Translations under genes and position numbers: made by a program
Shown here: positions 48,538-57,441 of the stretch, in pieces
How positions within the stretch are numbered: the stretch's first letter is position 1
How the letters are laid out: every line of letters begins with the position of its first letter
Source of the DNA: Bryobacteraceae bacterium
GTDB lineage: Bacteria; Acidobacteriota; Terriglobia; Bryobacterales; Bryobacteraceae
NCBI GenBank assembly: GCA_026002855.1
Contig: BPGD01000001.1
Location: 1,577,972-1,641,971 of the forward strand
Direction: 5' to 3'
Length of the DNA: 64,000 nucleotides
Notes under the pieces: model-generated
What the model saw: only the letters and a program-made list of their open reading frames with translations
Told to the model about the DNA's origin: nothing
Database searches by the model: none

Positions 48538-51500
48538 TTGCTGAAGAAAACAATCTACCTGATCTGTGGAGTGGTGTGCCTGCTGGCGGCCGCGACGGCG
48601 CATGCGCAATCGCTGGCCGGCCTGGGCGCGATCAACGGAACGGTTCGCGATGCAACGGGCGCCGTGGTTCCTGGCGCGGCGGTGGTGGTGAGCAACCCGT
48701 CGCTCGGCATCCGGCGTAACCTCGAAACAAATGAAGCTGGTCTGTTTGCGGCGCCTTCGTTGCCGCCCGCGACCGGCTATCAGGTCACCGTCAACAAATC
48801 CGGCTTTGCCCCGTGGGAGGCGAAAGAGATCCAGGTCCTGGTCGGCCAGAACGTGACGCTGGACATCACGCTGAACGTTCAGGCGCAGGTGCAGGAGATC
48901 ACGGTCACTGAGTCGACGCCCGTGGTCGATCAGCTCAAGACCGGCGTCTCGCAGGTGGTGGAAAGCCGCGACATCATGGATCTGCCGATCAACGGCCGCC
49001 GCGTGGACAGCTTTGTGTTGCTGACGCCAGGCGTCACCGAGGACGGCACCTTCGGCCTGGTCACCTTCCGCGGCGTGCCGGGCGGCAACGCATTCCTCAC
49101 CGACGGCAACGACACGACGCAGGGTTATTACAACGAAAATGCCGGCCGCACGCGCATCAGCTCCAATATGAGCCAGGACGCGGTGCAGGAGTTCCAGGTG
49201 CAGAGCTCTGGCTTTGCGGCCGAGTTCGGCCGCGCCGTCGGCGGCGTCATCAACACCGTCACCAAGAGCGGCACCAATGACATTCACGGCACCGGATTCT
49301 GGTTTTTCCGCAACCAGGACTTCAACGCGCGCGACCGCTACGCCACCTTCAACCCGCCCGAGCGGCGCAACCAGGCGGGCGGCTCCATCGGCGGCCCCAT
49401 CCAGCGAGACAAGCTATTCTACTTTTTCAACGGCGAAATCACCCGCCGGTATTTCCCGCTGGCGAGCTCGGTGACCAACCCGCAGCTTTTCACCGCCACC
49501 GGCCAGTTCATTGGCACCTGCGGCGCGCCCGCCACGCCGCAGCAGTGCCAGAATGCGATTGACTACTTCAAGCGTTTCTTCGGGCAGGTGGAGCGCAACG
49601 CCGACCAGAACGCTGTGTTCGGCAAGATCGACTGGCGCCCGAACGACCGCCATGCGCTCGCCCTCAGCGGCAACATCATGAACTGGTTCTCGCCGAACGG
49701 CATCCAGACGCAGGCGACGCTGAACACTGGCGCGGGCGTCGGCAACAACGGCGACTCGAGCGTCAGGACGCGCTTTGCGCGCCTGTCCCACACCTGGCTG
49801 CTGGCCCCGACGCTTGTCAACGAAGCGCGTTTCGGCTACATGAAGGACCGGCTCTACGACGCGGTGAACCCGAAGCTCGCCCCGCCCAACGGACTGCTCG
49901 GCCAGCTCATCGTGCAGGGCCAGTCGAATCTCGGCGTGGCCACCTTCCTGCCGCGCGTCCAGCCCACGGAGGACCGCTTCCAGTTTGTCAACAACCTGAC
50001 GTGGCTCAAGGGGCGGCACACGGCCAAGTTCGGCTTTGACTTCGCCCACACCCGGGACGTCGTCGATCTGCTGAACAACGGCCGCGGCACCTACACGTAT
50101 GCCACCTTCACCGCCTTCGCCCAGGACCTCACCAACCTCGACGGCGGCAAGCGCTGGCAGCGCTACACGCAGACCTTCGGCCGGCCGAAGATCGACTTCT
50201 TCGTGCGCGACTGGAACTTCTTTGCCCAGGATCAGTTCAAGATGACCCGCCGGCTGACGCTGAACTACGGCGTGCGCTATGAATACGCGCAGTTCTTCCA
50301 GCCGGACCGCATCAATCCGGACTACCCGCAGACCGGCCGCATCCGCCAGCCGAAGAAGAACTTCGCCCCGCGCGTCGGCTTCGCCCTCACGCTGGACAAC
50401 AGCGGCAAGACGGTGATGCGCGGCAGCTACGGCATCTTCTACGCGCGCATGCCCGGCGCGCTGCTCGGCAACCTCCTTCAGGGCAACGGCGTCGAGCAGC
50501 GGGCGGTCACGCTTCAGAACAACAACCCGGCGCAGTTGGCCGCCGGCCCGGTTTTCCCGGCCTATCTCACGGGCGACGGCTCGAACCTGCCCGCCGGAAC
50601 CTCCAGCCTTGGATTCGCGGCGCCCGACCTGGCCACGCCGTACACGCAGATGTGGGACTTCGGCATCGAGCGCGAGATCACGCGCACGATGGGCATCACC
50701 GTGTCCTACATCGCCAGCCGCGGCGTAAAATTCTTTACCGCGCGCGACCTCAACATCGGCCCCACGGCCCAGACGGTCACCTACACGATCCAGGACTCGA
50801 ACGGCCAGAACGTGGGGACGTACTCGACTCCCGTCTATCTGGCGGCCAACCGCGTCAACAGGAACTACCAGCGCATCAACCAGCTCGAAAACGGCGGCCG
50901 GCTCTGGTACGACGGTCTGGTAGTGCAGTTCCGCCGCCGCGCCGGCAAGTGGGCGCAGGGCAACGTGGCCTACACCTGGTCGCACGCGCGCGACCTGAAC
51001 CAGGGCGCGGCCAACAACAACCTGTTCATCGCCACCGACACGCTGCGCACCCTCTCCAACGGCAACTACGCCGAGCAGAAGGGCACCAGCCAGCTCGATC
51101 AGCGCCACCGGCTGGTGCTCAGCGGCGTCATCGCCCCGCCGCGCATCAAGACGGCCAGCCGCGCGGCCGACATGCTGGTCAACGGCTGGAACCTTTCGAT
51201 GATCGCCACCATCGCCAGCGCCCGGCGCGCGACGCCGACGCTCCGCGTGGTGAGCCTGCCCTTCAGCGGCGCGGCCTTCAACAACACCCTGAACGGCTTC
51301 GGCGGTGACAACCGCGTGCCGTTCTGGGCGCGCACGTCGTTGCCCATCGACTCCATTGCGCGTCTCGATGCGCGCCTGTCGAAGAACTTCCGCCTGAATG
51401 AACGCATGAGCGCCATGTTCCTGTTTGAGGCGTTCAACGTGTTCAACAACGTCTACAACACCAGCGTGTTCACGGAGGCCTTTCAGGCGCGCGGCGCCGT

Positions 51501-51600
51501 CATCACTCCGGTCCCGTATGGAGGCGGCTCCGCCAGCCAGGGCTTCCCGGACGGCACCAACGCACGGCGCGCGCAGATTGGCGCCCGCTTCACCTTCTGA
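48538..51600 (+). CDS. Oar-like TonB-dependent receptor with carboxypeptidase-regulatory-like domain (2)
   Basis: 1020-residue outer-membrane receptor. From the TTG start a signal peptide reads LLKKTIYLICGVVCLLAAA-like (about residues 1-24, ending TAHAQ). The regulatory-like Ig domain covers about 30-110 (AINGTVRDATGAVVPGAAVV). A plug follows with the block VESRDIMDLPINGRRVDSFV and VTKSGTNDIHGTGFWFFRNQ, and then the barrel to the C-terminal RRAQIGARFTF. It is about 110 residues shorter than receptor 1 and clearly related (KSGTND, GGAxNVTxK blocks). No nearby sugar-degrading or TonB genes identify its substrate. Confidence 0.9.
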   Translation: MLKKTIYLICGVVCLLAAATAHAQSLAGLGAINGTVRDATGAVVPGAAVVVSNPSLGIRRNLETNEAGLFAAPSLPPATGYQVTVNKSGFAPWEAKEIQVLVGQNVTLDITLNVQAQVQEITVTESTPVVDQLKTGVSQVVESRDIMDLPINGRRVDSFVLLTPGVTEDGTFGLVTFRGVPGGNAFLTDGNDTTQGYYNENAGRTRISSNMSQDAVQEFQVQSSGFAAEFGRAVGGVINTVTKSGTNDIHGTGFWFFRNQDFNARDRYATFNPPERRNQAGGSIGGPIQRDKLFYFFNGEITRRYFPLASSVTNPQLFTATGQFIGTCGAPATPQQCQNAIDYFKRFFGQVERNADQNAVFGKIDWRPNDRHALALSGNIMNWFSPNGIQTQATLNTGAGVGNNGDSSVRTRFARLSHTWLLAPTLVNEARFGYMKDRLYDAVNPKLAPPNGLLGQLIVQGQSNLGVATFLPRVQPTEDRFQFVNNLTWLKGRHTAKFGFDFAHTRDVVDLLNNGRGTYTYATFTAFAQDLTNLDGGKRWQRYTQTFGRPKIDFFVRDWNFFAQDQFKMTRRLTLNYGVRYEYAQFFQPDRINPDYPQTGRIRQPKKNFAPRVGFALTLDNSGKTVMRGSYGIFYARMPGALLGNLLQGNGVEQRAVTLQNNNPAQLAAGPVFPAYLTGDGSNLPAGTSSLGFAAPDLATPYTQMWDFGIEREITRTMGITVSYIASRGVKFFTARDLNIGPTAQTVTYTIQDSNGQNVGTYSTPVYLAANRVNRNYQRINQLENGGRLWYDGLVVQFRRRAGKWAQGNVAYTWSHARDLNQGAANNNLFIATDTLRTLSNGNYAEQKGTSQLDQRHRLVLSGVIAPPRIKTASRAADMLVNGWNLSMIATIASARRATPTLRVVSLPFSGAAFNNTLNGFGGDNRVPFWARTSLPIDSIARLDARLSKNFRLNERMSAMFLFEAFNVFNNVYNTSVFTEAFQARGAVITPVPYGGGSASQGFPDGTNARRAQIGARFTF

Positions 51601-51624
51601 GGCGGATCCAGGCGCCTCAAAGAC

Positions 51625-51654
51625 AAGGCCCGCGGCCGCCGCGCCGCGGGCCTT
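51625..51654 (+). terminator. Intrinsic terminator after receptor gene 2
   Basis: Perfect 12-bp stem (51625-51636 with 51643-51654), 6-base loop, then GCCGTTTTATA. It separates the receptor from secG. Confidence 0.82.
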
Positions 51655-51679
51655 GCCGTTTTATACAGGCGCTTCACGC

Positions 51680-51685
51680 TATACT
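51680..51685 (+). promoter_or_regulatory. -10 box (TATACT) for secG
   Basis: TATACT with a poor -35 region that overlaps the terminator T-run. The transcript would have about 50 untranslated bases before the ATG at 51742, with GGGAG near 51732 as ribosome site. Confidence 0.45.
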
Positions 51686-51741
51686 GAGTATTTGGGCGCG
51701 CTCGCGTTTCGAATGGGCCGCGCCGTCACCCGGGAGCTCCC

Positions 51742-52104
51742 ATGATCATTCTTATCACCGTCCTCCATGTGATCGTCTGTCTGTTTCTGATCATCGTCGT
51801 GCTGCTTCAGAGCGGCAAGGCGGCCGACCTGGCCGGCGCCTTCGGCGGCATGGGTTCCCAGACGGCGTTTGGCCCGCGCGGCTCGGCCACCATCCTCAGC
51901 AAGGCCACCACCATCAGCGCCGCCATTTTCATGCTGACGTCCCTGTCGCTGGCAATCCTGTACACGCGCGAAGGCCACACGGCGGGCTCCGTGCTCGACA
52001 GGGTCCCGGCCACGAAACAGGCGCCTGCGAAGCAGTCCACCACGACGCCCGCCATCCCGGGCCAGACGCCGGCTCCCGGCGGACAGACTCCCGCCAAAAA
52101 GTAA
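51742..52104 (+). CDS. secG: Protein translocase subunit SecG
   Basis: 120-residue SecG, accessory subunit of the SecYEG channel. Two helices are visible: residues 2-21 (IILITVLHVIVCLFLIIVVLL) and about 57-72 (TISAAIFMLTSLSLAILY), with the family motif LLQSGKAADLAGAFGG between them, followed by GSQTAFGPRGSATILSK. The C terminus after residue 80 is a proline/threonine-rich tail (GQTPAPGGQTPAKK), longer than in E. coli SecG (110 residues). The tRNA-Leu gene follows directly. Confidence 0.93.
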   Translation: MIILITVLHVIVCLFLIIVVLLQSGKAADLAGAFGGMGSQTAFGPRGSATILSKATTISAAIFMLTSLSLAILYTREGHTAGSVLDRVPATKQAPAKQSTTTPAIPGQTPAPGGQTPAKK

Positions 52105-52113
52105 AGAACGTCG

Positions 52114-52119
52114 TATAAT
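52114..52119 (+). promoter_or_regulatory. -10 box (TATAAT) before tRNA-Leu
   Basis: A perfect TATAAT, 13 bases before the tRNA 5' end; no matching -35 was found, so the tRNA could also be read through from secG. Confidence 0.5.
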
Positions 52120-52132
52120 GATCAGTGGAAGT

Positions 52133-52219
52133 GCGGTCGTGGCGGAATTGGCAGACGCACTAGCTTGAGGTGCTAGCGGGAGCAATCCCGTGGAGGTTCA
52201 AGTCCTCTCGACCGCACCA
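52133..52219 (+). tRNA. tRNA-Leu (GAG)
   Basis: 87-nt tRNA. The acceptor stem pairs GCGGTCG (52133-52139) with CGACCGC (52209-52215), the discriminator is A, and CCA is encoded. The anticodon loop CTTGAGG gives GAG, which reads CUC/CUU leucine codons. There is a long class II variable arm (GCGGGAGCAATCCCGT), and the T arm reads GGTTCAAGTCC. This is the expected leucine-type class II structure. Confidence 0.95.
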
Positions 52220-52541
52220 GAGTTTTCGCCCCGAGGGGGACGGCGCACCCCCCACCCACCTTTCCCCGCCCCGCCGTCCCCCGCCCTCCTTGTTACTCGT
52301 GCGCGTTGCCGCTGTGTCGGCGGCCTGTCCCGGTTTTTCCCTTCGCCAGAGGATTTCCCCGCGCGTGGGAGGCGGGAAGGCGCCGTTGCGAAAACGGCCT
52401 GTGTGGCTGGCTGGCTGATCCGGGACGCCCGCCCAAGCAGGCCACGGCGAAAGCCCAAGGCGCGTGGCGGTGCGGTCTTCGGCGTGTGCTTTGCTCCAGC
52501 GGACCTCTTGCGCGGCTGGCATCGAATTGCTAAGATGCAAT
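52220..52541 (+). other. Inter-tRNA region with a possible terminator hairpin
   Basis: 322 bases with no gene. GGGGGACGGCG (52235-52245) pairs perfectly with CGCCGTCCCCC (52272-52282), an 11-bp stem with a 26-base C-rich loop; no U-run follows, so it is a weak terminator candidate for tRNA-Leu. TTGCGC (52508-52513) - 17 - TAAGAT (52531-52536) precedes the initiator tRNA but ends only 5 bases before it. Frames on the opposite strand that read FEPPTFGL- or LNLHGI-like are antisense translations of the tRNA genes. Confidence 0.5.
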
Positions 52542-52618
<77 letters not shown>

Positions 52619-53019
52619 ACCCTCCGCCGAATCCCCCAGTTCTCCAGCATTGCCAAGTCCGCTCTGTTTCGAAAAGCACCCTCGTCAACACCGCCGGAGG
52701 GTGCGCGAATGTCCGCTCCTTGCGCTCGACCTGGCGGGCGAGCTTCAGTTGCGTCTCCGAACAGCGTGATCTTTCAGGGGATGATTTTCGGCTGGAACCA
52801 CGCCTCGGCCCGCCAGGATTCGATCCCTTGGTACTAGTCCCGCTGCGCCCCACAAGACGCACAAAACAAAGAGCATTCTAGCGGCCGCGCGCCTTTTTTG
52901 GGCCAGAAAGCGGCCGCCGAAAGGAAGCGTTCTAGAACGAAGTGGCATTGGTTTGCGCAGATGCGCAGCGCAAGCTTTAGGGGTGCGGAGCTTCGCATAG
53001 ACAACGAGGAGGAACACTT
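52619..53019. other. Intergenic region rich in palindromes before the PEP-CTERM gene
   Basis: 401 bases with no gene. An 8-bp stem GCACCCTC (52676-52683) with GAGGGTGC (52697-52704) might terminate the tRNA transcript. Two palindromes GCGGCCGC (52881-52888, 52910-52917), GTTCTAGAAC (52929-52938), two TGCGCA copies (52954-52959, 52962-52967) and TTGCGC-N9-GCGCAA (52953-52973) lie in the last 140 bases, just before the PEP-CTERM gene. They may be regulatory, but no binding protein is suggested. Confidence 0.45.
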
Positions 53020-53682
53020 ATGCAATTCAGATCGATGGCGGCCGCGGCGGTTGCGGCACTGGCGTTGGCGGCGGCGCCAGCGTGGGGAACACCTTTGACC
53101 TTGACCCTGACCGACGGGAGCAACACCGTCACTGTCCAGGATGGCGGGATGGGAGATATTAATGGTACCAATGGTGCGGTAACCTGGAGCGGGAGCTTGG
53201 GCGTCTGGATCGTAAACGTAACCACCGGCGTGGGCTATCCGGTTCTCGGAAGTCCTTCGTGGCCGATCCTGGATCTAAACAGTGTCAACGTATCCAGCGG
53301 AGCCGGAACCCTCACCCTTCTGCTGACTCAGGGCGGCTTCACGTCTCCCCCGCCTCCGGGTTTCCTGTTCAACATCGGCGGCACAACCAACGGCACCGTG
53401 ACGGCCTATGCCTGCGCCGGCGTGACGCTGGGCAACTGTGAAGACGTCCAGCTTGGCCCGTTTAACCCTGTTGGATCCACCGCTTTCAGCGGCTCCACCA
53501 GCTTTCCGTTCGCTGACCCTGACGAGGATTACCAGGTGGGTATCAAGGTGGTCATTCACCACGACGGCGCCACCAATAGCAGTTTTGACGCGGAGGTTCA
53601 GCCCGTTCCCGAACCGGGCACCTATGCTCTCATCGGCGCGGGGCTGCTCGGCCTCGGTCTGCTGCGCCGCCGCCTGAGCTGA
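53020..53682 (+). CDS. PEP-CTERM sorting-domain protein
   Basis: 220-residue exported protein. The signal peptide spans about residues 1-23 (MAAAAVAALALAAAPAWG). The C terminus has the PEP-CTERM module: VPEPGTYALIGAGLLGLGL followed by RRRLS, recognised by an exosortase that removes it and retains the protein. The middle is a beta-rich, G/S/T-rich region with two cysteines. GAGGAGG lies 7 bases before the ATG. It is a single gene with no exosortase or EPS genes in the window; other PEP-CTERM genes elsewhere in the genome are expected. Function is unknown, probably surface or biofilm-related. Confidence 0.88.
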   Translation: MQFRSMAAAAVAALALAAAPAWGTPLTLTLTDGSNTVTVQDGGMGDINGTNGAVTWSGSLGVWIVNVTTGVGYPVLGSPSWPILDLNSVNVSSGAGTLTLLLTQGGFTSPPPPGFLFNIGGTTNGTVTAYACAGVTLGNCEDVQLGPFNPVGSTAFSGSTSFPFADPDEDYQVGIKVVIHHDGATNSSFDAEVQPVPEPGTYALIGAGLLGLGLLRRRLS

Positions 53683-53717
53683 ACCTGAGCTGAAATCGAA
53701 TCAGGCTTCTGTGCCGG

Positions 53718-53751
53718 AAGAGGCCCGGGCGCTTGAGCGCCCGAGCCTCTT
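53718..53751. terminator. Terminator hairpin between PEP-CTERM and SMC-like genes
   Basis: AAGAGGC (53718-53724) to GCCTCTT (53745-53751), with a second stem CGGGCGCT/AGCGCCCG inside and one C-A mismatch, loop TG. It sits between two convergent genes and its ends are A/T on both sides, so it may act in both directions. Confidence 0.7.
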
Positions 53752-53771
53752 CGTGCGTCCACGGGCCCGAC

Positions 53772-56174
53772 TCAGGCGGCGGCACCCCGGTCCTCCAGCC
53801 AGATCCGGTGCGCCGCGGCCAGCGCCGCAAAACGCTCCGGGTGGCAGGTGAGAATCAACCACTGCACCCGCCCCTGAAGCTCCTCCATGCGGCGCAGGAT
53901 CCGCCCGAGCCTTTCGTCATCGGTGGCCAGCAGCGCGTCATCCAGCACCACCGGGAACGGCTCCATTTCCGTCAACATCTCCGCCAGCGCCAGCCGCACC
54001 GCCAGGTGCAATTGCTCGAGTTCCCCGCCGGAGATGCGCTCGGGCGCCACGTCGATCGCCGCCGTGGCAGGCCGGACTTGCGCCGGTGTCCATGTGTCCG
54101 GCGCGAGCGAGAGCCGTTCGGCGAAGCCGCCAGTGATCTGGCTCAGGATGGCCGCCGCGCGATCCTCCACCCGGGGCAGCACCCGCTGCTGGATCTCCGC
54201 CTGAACGGTCTCCAGCGTGTGCTTGAGGAGTTTCGAGGCATCGGCCTCCAGGCGCGCCCTGGCGAGCTCGCGCTCTTTTTGCTCGAGCAGTGCGCTCTTC
54301 CCGGCAATGGCCGTGTAGATCGCCTGGCCCTGGAGGCCGGCCAGATCGTAGCGGGCCTGTTCGAGCGCGGCACTGGCCTCCCGCAGGCGCCGGGCAGTCG
54401 CCTCCGCGGCCTGCCGTGCGCCTTCCAGCCGCGTCTCCAGCTCCGGCGGGAAGGCGGCGAGCCCGGCTTCAGCCTGCACCAGGGCCTGCCTGAGACCGTG
54501 GATCTCCAGTGACAGGCCATCCAGGGCTTTCTGGATCTCGGCATCCGTCCGCGTTTCTGCCGCCAACTGCCGCGCTCCTTCCTCCAGCCGTGCGAGTTCC
54601 CGGCGGCGCTCCTCGATCTGGCGGCCCACGTCCTCGCATCGGCGGCGCGCCGCCTCGCGAGCCACCGCCTCGGCGCTCCTGCCCTGTTCGTGGGTGCGCA
54701 GGGCCATGCGCCAGCCGTCCAGCCGCACCAGCAGGTCATTGGCCTGTTGGCGGCGCTGTCGCAACTCCTCCAGGCTGTCAGCGCTAAGCGGTTCTACGAT
54801 TCTCGCCCAGTCCGCCTCCAGTTGTTCCAGCTGGGTCCGCAACTGGGCGGCGGACTCGGCCGGCCCGGTCAGCCGCAGCCGGCCGAAGCCCGGGATGCGC
54901 AGCTCAATGCGCGGCGAGCCGCTGATCCGGGCCGTCTCATGGCTGCGCAGCACGACGACGCCCCGTGGCTCGCCCTCGAGCACCTCCACCTGGCCGCCGT
55001 CTTCGGGGACGATCTCGGCATGCAGCAGGGCGCTTTCCAGTCGCGCCGCCAGTTCGCGGCGGCGGCGATCCAGCGCCTCCAGACGATCGAGGGTTTCGGC
55101 CGAGGGCGCCTTGAGTTCGTAGAGTTCTTTCTCCGCGCCGGCGATCCTGAGGTGGAGATCGGTCTGAAGCCTGTGGTAGACCGCTTCCGCCTCCTCCAGC
55201 GCCTGGGCCGCTTTCCGGCTTTCCTCCTCCAGGGCCGCGAGGCGCTCCTGCGCCTCGGCGCGCTGTCGGCTCAGTGTCGTTCGTGCCTGAAGGATCTGCG
55301 TCAGACGGCCGAACTCGGCTCCCGCCTTATCGCGTTCAAGTGTCAGTCTCTCGACCTCTGCGGCCGCCTCGCGGCGTTTCTGGACTTCGACTTGCAGGCG
55401 CTTTGCTTCCTCTTCGAGGCGCGCCTGCTCGGACTCGAGTGCCGCGGATTCCTGCTCGAGGGCGCGGATGCGGTCCCGCAGCGCGTCCAGTTCGGCCAGC
55501 CGGGCGCGGAGTTGCGCCAACTCTTTGCTTAGCTCCTCAACCTCCTTCGACAGCACGGAGACCGGGGAGGCCTGCTTTGGCTGCCCGGTCGGTGTCCAGT
55601 CCCGCTCGTAAATCCTCCGGATATCCGCCTCGATGCGCTCGAGCGCCTGGCTGCGCGTCTGCGCCCCCAACGCTGCCCTCACTGCGTCCTGAACGCTGCC
55701 ATCCACCTCGGTGGCCGCAAGCCGGTTTTGCGGCACCCAGAGAACGCCCGCCAGCAGCCAGTGCCGCGTCCTGGGATCCACGCCGGACCTCTCCCGGCCG
55801 CCCAGAAACGCCGGCAGTCTTTGCTCCACCGCGTCGCCTTCGGCCACCAGAGCGAAGCCGTCCGCCCGTTCTTCCTCAAGCGTCGCGGCAGAGGCCTGTA
55901 GGAAGACCTTGGTCAGCCGGTAGCGCCGTCCGCCGCTTTCAAACTCCACGGTGACCCTGGGGGCCAGCTCCCGCCCCCAAGGCTGCCAGTTGCGAATATC
56001 CTCCCGGGTGGAGCGATACGGAATCACGAACGCCGCCGACAGCGCCGCCAGCAGGGTTGACTTTCCGCTCCCGTTCGGCCCGCTGATCAGGTTCGGGCGC
56101 TCCGCAGCGAAGCGGAACCGTGCCGGTTGGACAAACCGGCCGAATTTCTCCAACTCGACCGAGTGAACGATCAC
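53772..56174 (-). CDS. SMC/SbcC-like ATPase without zinc hook
   Basis: 800-residue AAA ATPase of the SbcC/YhaN type. Residues 1-95 form the N-terminal half of the ATPase (Walker A GPNGSGKST, about 32-40). Coiled-coil arms follow (about 205-380 and 440-690). The C-terminal half has the signature ISGGELEQ (about 714-721), Walker B PVVLDD (about 741-746; Asp instead of Glu), D-loop ATDDER, and TCHPE as H-loop. Between the coils, where Rad50/SbcC has a CxxC zinc hook, there is a beta-rich segment (about 382-440) with no CxxC. The GTG start at 56174 overlaps the SbcD stop (GTGA). It should act as a pair with the nuclease. Confidence 0.88.
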   Translation of the reverse strand: MIVHSVELEKFGRFVQPARFRFAAERPNLISGPNGSGKSTLLAALSAAFVIPYRSTREDIRNWQPWGRELAPRVTVEFESGGRRYRLTKVFLQASAATLEEERADGFALVAEGDAVEQRLPAFLGGRERSGVDPRTRHWLLAGVLWVPQNRLAATEVDGSVQDAVRAALGAQTRSQALERIEADIRRIYERDWTPTGQPKQASPVSVLSKEVEELSKELAQLRARLAELDALRDRIRALEQESAALESEQARLEEEAKRLQVEVQKRREAAAEVERLTLERDKAGAEFGRLTQILQARTTLSRQRAEAQERLAALEEESRKAAQALEEAEAVYHRLQTDLHLRIAGAEKELYELKAPSAETLDRLEALDRRRRELAARLESALLHAEIVPEDGGQVEVLEGEPRGVVVLRSHETARISGSPRIELRIPGFGRLRLTGPAESAAQLRTQLEQLEADWARIVEPLSADSLEELRQRRQQANDLLVRLDGWRMALRTHEQGRSAEAVAREAARRRCEDVGRQIEERRRELARLEEGARQLAAETRTDAEIQKALDGLSLEIHGLRQALVQAEAGLAAFPPELETRLEGARQAAEATARRLREASAALEQARYDLAGLQGQAIYTAIAGKSALLEQKERELARARLEADASKLLKHTLETVQAEIQQRVLPRVEDRAAAILSQITGGFAERLSLAPDTWTPAQVRPATAAIDVAPERISGGELEQLHLAVRLALAEMLTEMEPFPVVLDDALLATDDERLGRILRRMEELQGRVQWLILTCHPERFAALAAAHRIWLEDRGAAA

Positions 56175-57265
56175 GCCCCCGCTCCTCTTGCCAGCCGCAT
56201 CAGCATCCGCACGGCCAGCCGCGCGGCGCCAGCCTCCGGCTCTTCCTGCGCCTTCCGATTCAGCCGCTCGAGCGCTTCCCGCACGATGGGGTCCCGGATC
56301 TCGTCGACAACCAGCACCGGAACCAGCCCGCTGTCGTCCACGCGCAACAGCAGGAATTCCGTCTCCAGCCGCCGGATTGCCTCCAGCGTCTCCGCGTCTT
56401 CGGGCAGCAGCGTCCCGTCAAGGCGCAAATCGAGCAGCACATCCGGCCCCCGAAGGGCTTCGAGCTCTTTCAGGACCTCCGCCAACTGCCCCGGATGCGC
56501 GATTTCGCATTCGCGCTTCCTCCAGAGGAGCCGGCCCGTCTCCACGCTGCGCAGCCGGGGCAGGCCGCGTGGCCCGTCGATTTCCACGAACAACACCCGG
56601 CCGCTCGCATCCTCGCCGAAACGGGTAGGCTCGGGCGTGCCGCTGTAGGCCATGCGATGGCCCCGCTCCGCGTCCCCGTAGATGCGCTGCGAGTGCCAGT
56701 CGCCGAGGGCGAGATAGTCCAGCCGCCGCGCCCATGCGGCGTCGGCCGATATCGGATGCGCACGTTCGGCGCCGGGCACGGACTCAAGCGTTCCGTGCGC
56801 CACGCCCACGCGGATTCGATCCTCGTGCGTTCCGGCCGGGATCCACGCCGTCGGGTCGCTGCCGCCCCATCGCGCCGTCAGCGGGCAGGGGAACAGCACC
56901 GCTTCGCCCGCCTCGACCGGCTCGGAGCGGACGAGGATCCGAACATTTGGAAGCGTCCGCCACACCGGCCTCTCCCACACCGAGCCGGGCTCGAACGGAT
57001 CATGATTGCCCGGCAGCACGAACACCGGACAGGGAAACTGGCCCAGTACCCGCGCCGTCCGGTCGATCTCGTCCAACGACACCGCATTGCTTTCGAAGGT
57101 GTCGCCGGCAAGGATGGCAAAGTCCACGCGCTCGGCTCGGGCCAGCTCCGCCAGCCGCCCGGCCGTTTCCAGGCGCGCCTCCCGCACCCGTCCGGCGGCC
57201 GCGCCGGCGTGCGCCGCGTTCATTCCGATCTGCCAATCCGCCGTGTGCAGGAACCGCACTGCCAT
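56171..57265 (-). CDS. SbcD/Mre11-like metallophosphoesterase (YhaO-like)
   Basis: 364-residue DNA nuclease subunit. Metal motifs: FLHTADWQIG (Asp10; Gln stands where Mre11 has His), LAGDTFESN (Asp55), LPGNHDPFEP (Asn87, His88), GVAHGTLES, and GDWHS (His for the last ligand). Residues after about 260 are a partner-binding extension without recognised motifs. GGAAGGAG precedes the ATG by a normal distance. It is coupled to the SMC-like gene and, in the same direction, follows the WYL gene after 176 bases. The His-to-Gln change also occurs in some YhaO-type proteins, so activity need not be lost; this is inference. Confidence 0.88.
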   Translation of the reverse strand: MAVRFLHTADWQIGMNAAHAGAAAGRVREARLETAGRLAELARAERVDFAILAGDTFESNAVSLDEIDRTARVLGQFPCPVFVLPGNHDPFEPGSVWERPVWRTLPNVRILVRSEPVEAGEAVLFPCPLTARWGGSDPTAWIPAGTHEDRIRVGVAHGTLESVPGAERAHPISADAAWARRLDYLALGDWHSQRIYGDAERGHRMAYSGTPEPTRFGEDASGRVLFVEIDGPRGLPRLRSVETGRLLWRKRECEIAHPGQLAEVLKELEALRGPDVLLDLRLDGTLLPEDAETLEAIRRLETEFLLLRVDDSGLVPVLVVDEIRDPIVREALERLNRKAQEEPEAGAARLAVRMLMRLARGAGA

Positions 57266-57441
57266 GTTCTGGACTCCTTCCGCGCGAGAAAACCGCGGCG
57301 GGGCGGCGGCACGCCCTGGGACAGGGAGCCACCCCCGGCGCAGGCCGCCGGCCCCGGCCGCCGTCTCCTCCGATGTCCTCCCCCGTTGTTTCCATCATGC
57401 GGGAGGAGGTGGCTCACCCGGAGAGCCTGGGCCGGGAAAAA

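Noticed and set aside
52943-52958. Sigma-54-like promoter (TGGCATTGGTTTGC) before the PEP-CTERM gene
   Set aside because: PEP-CTERM genes can be RpoN-dependent, but the GG-to-GC spacing is 11 instead of the strict 12 bases, so it does not qualify.
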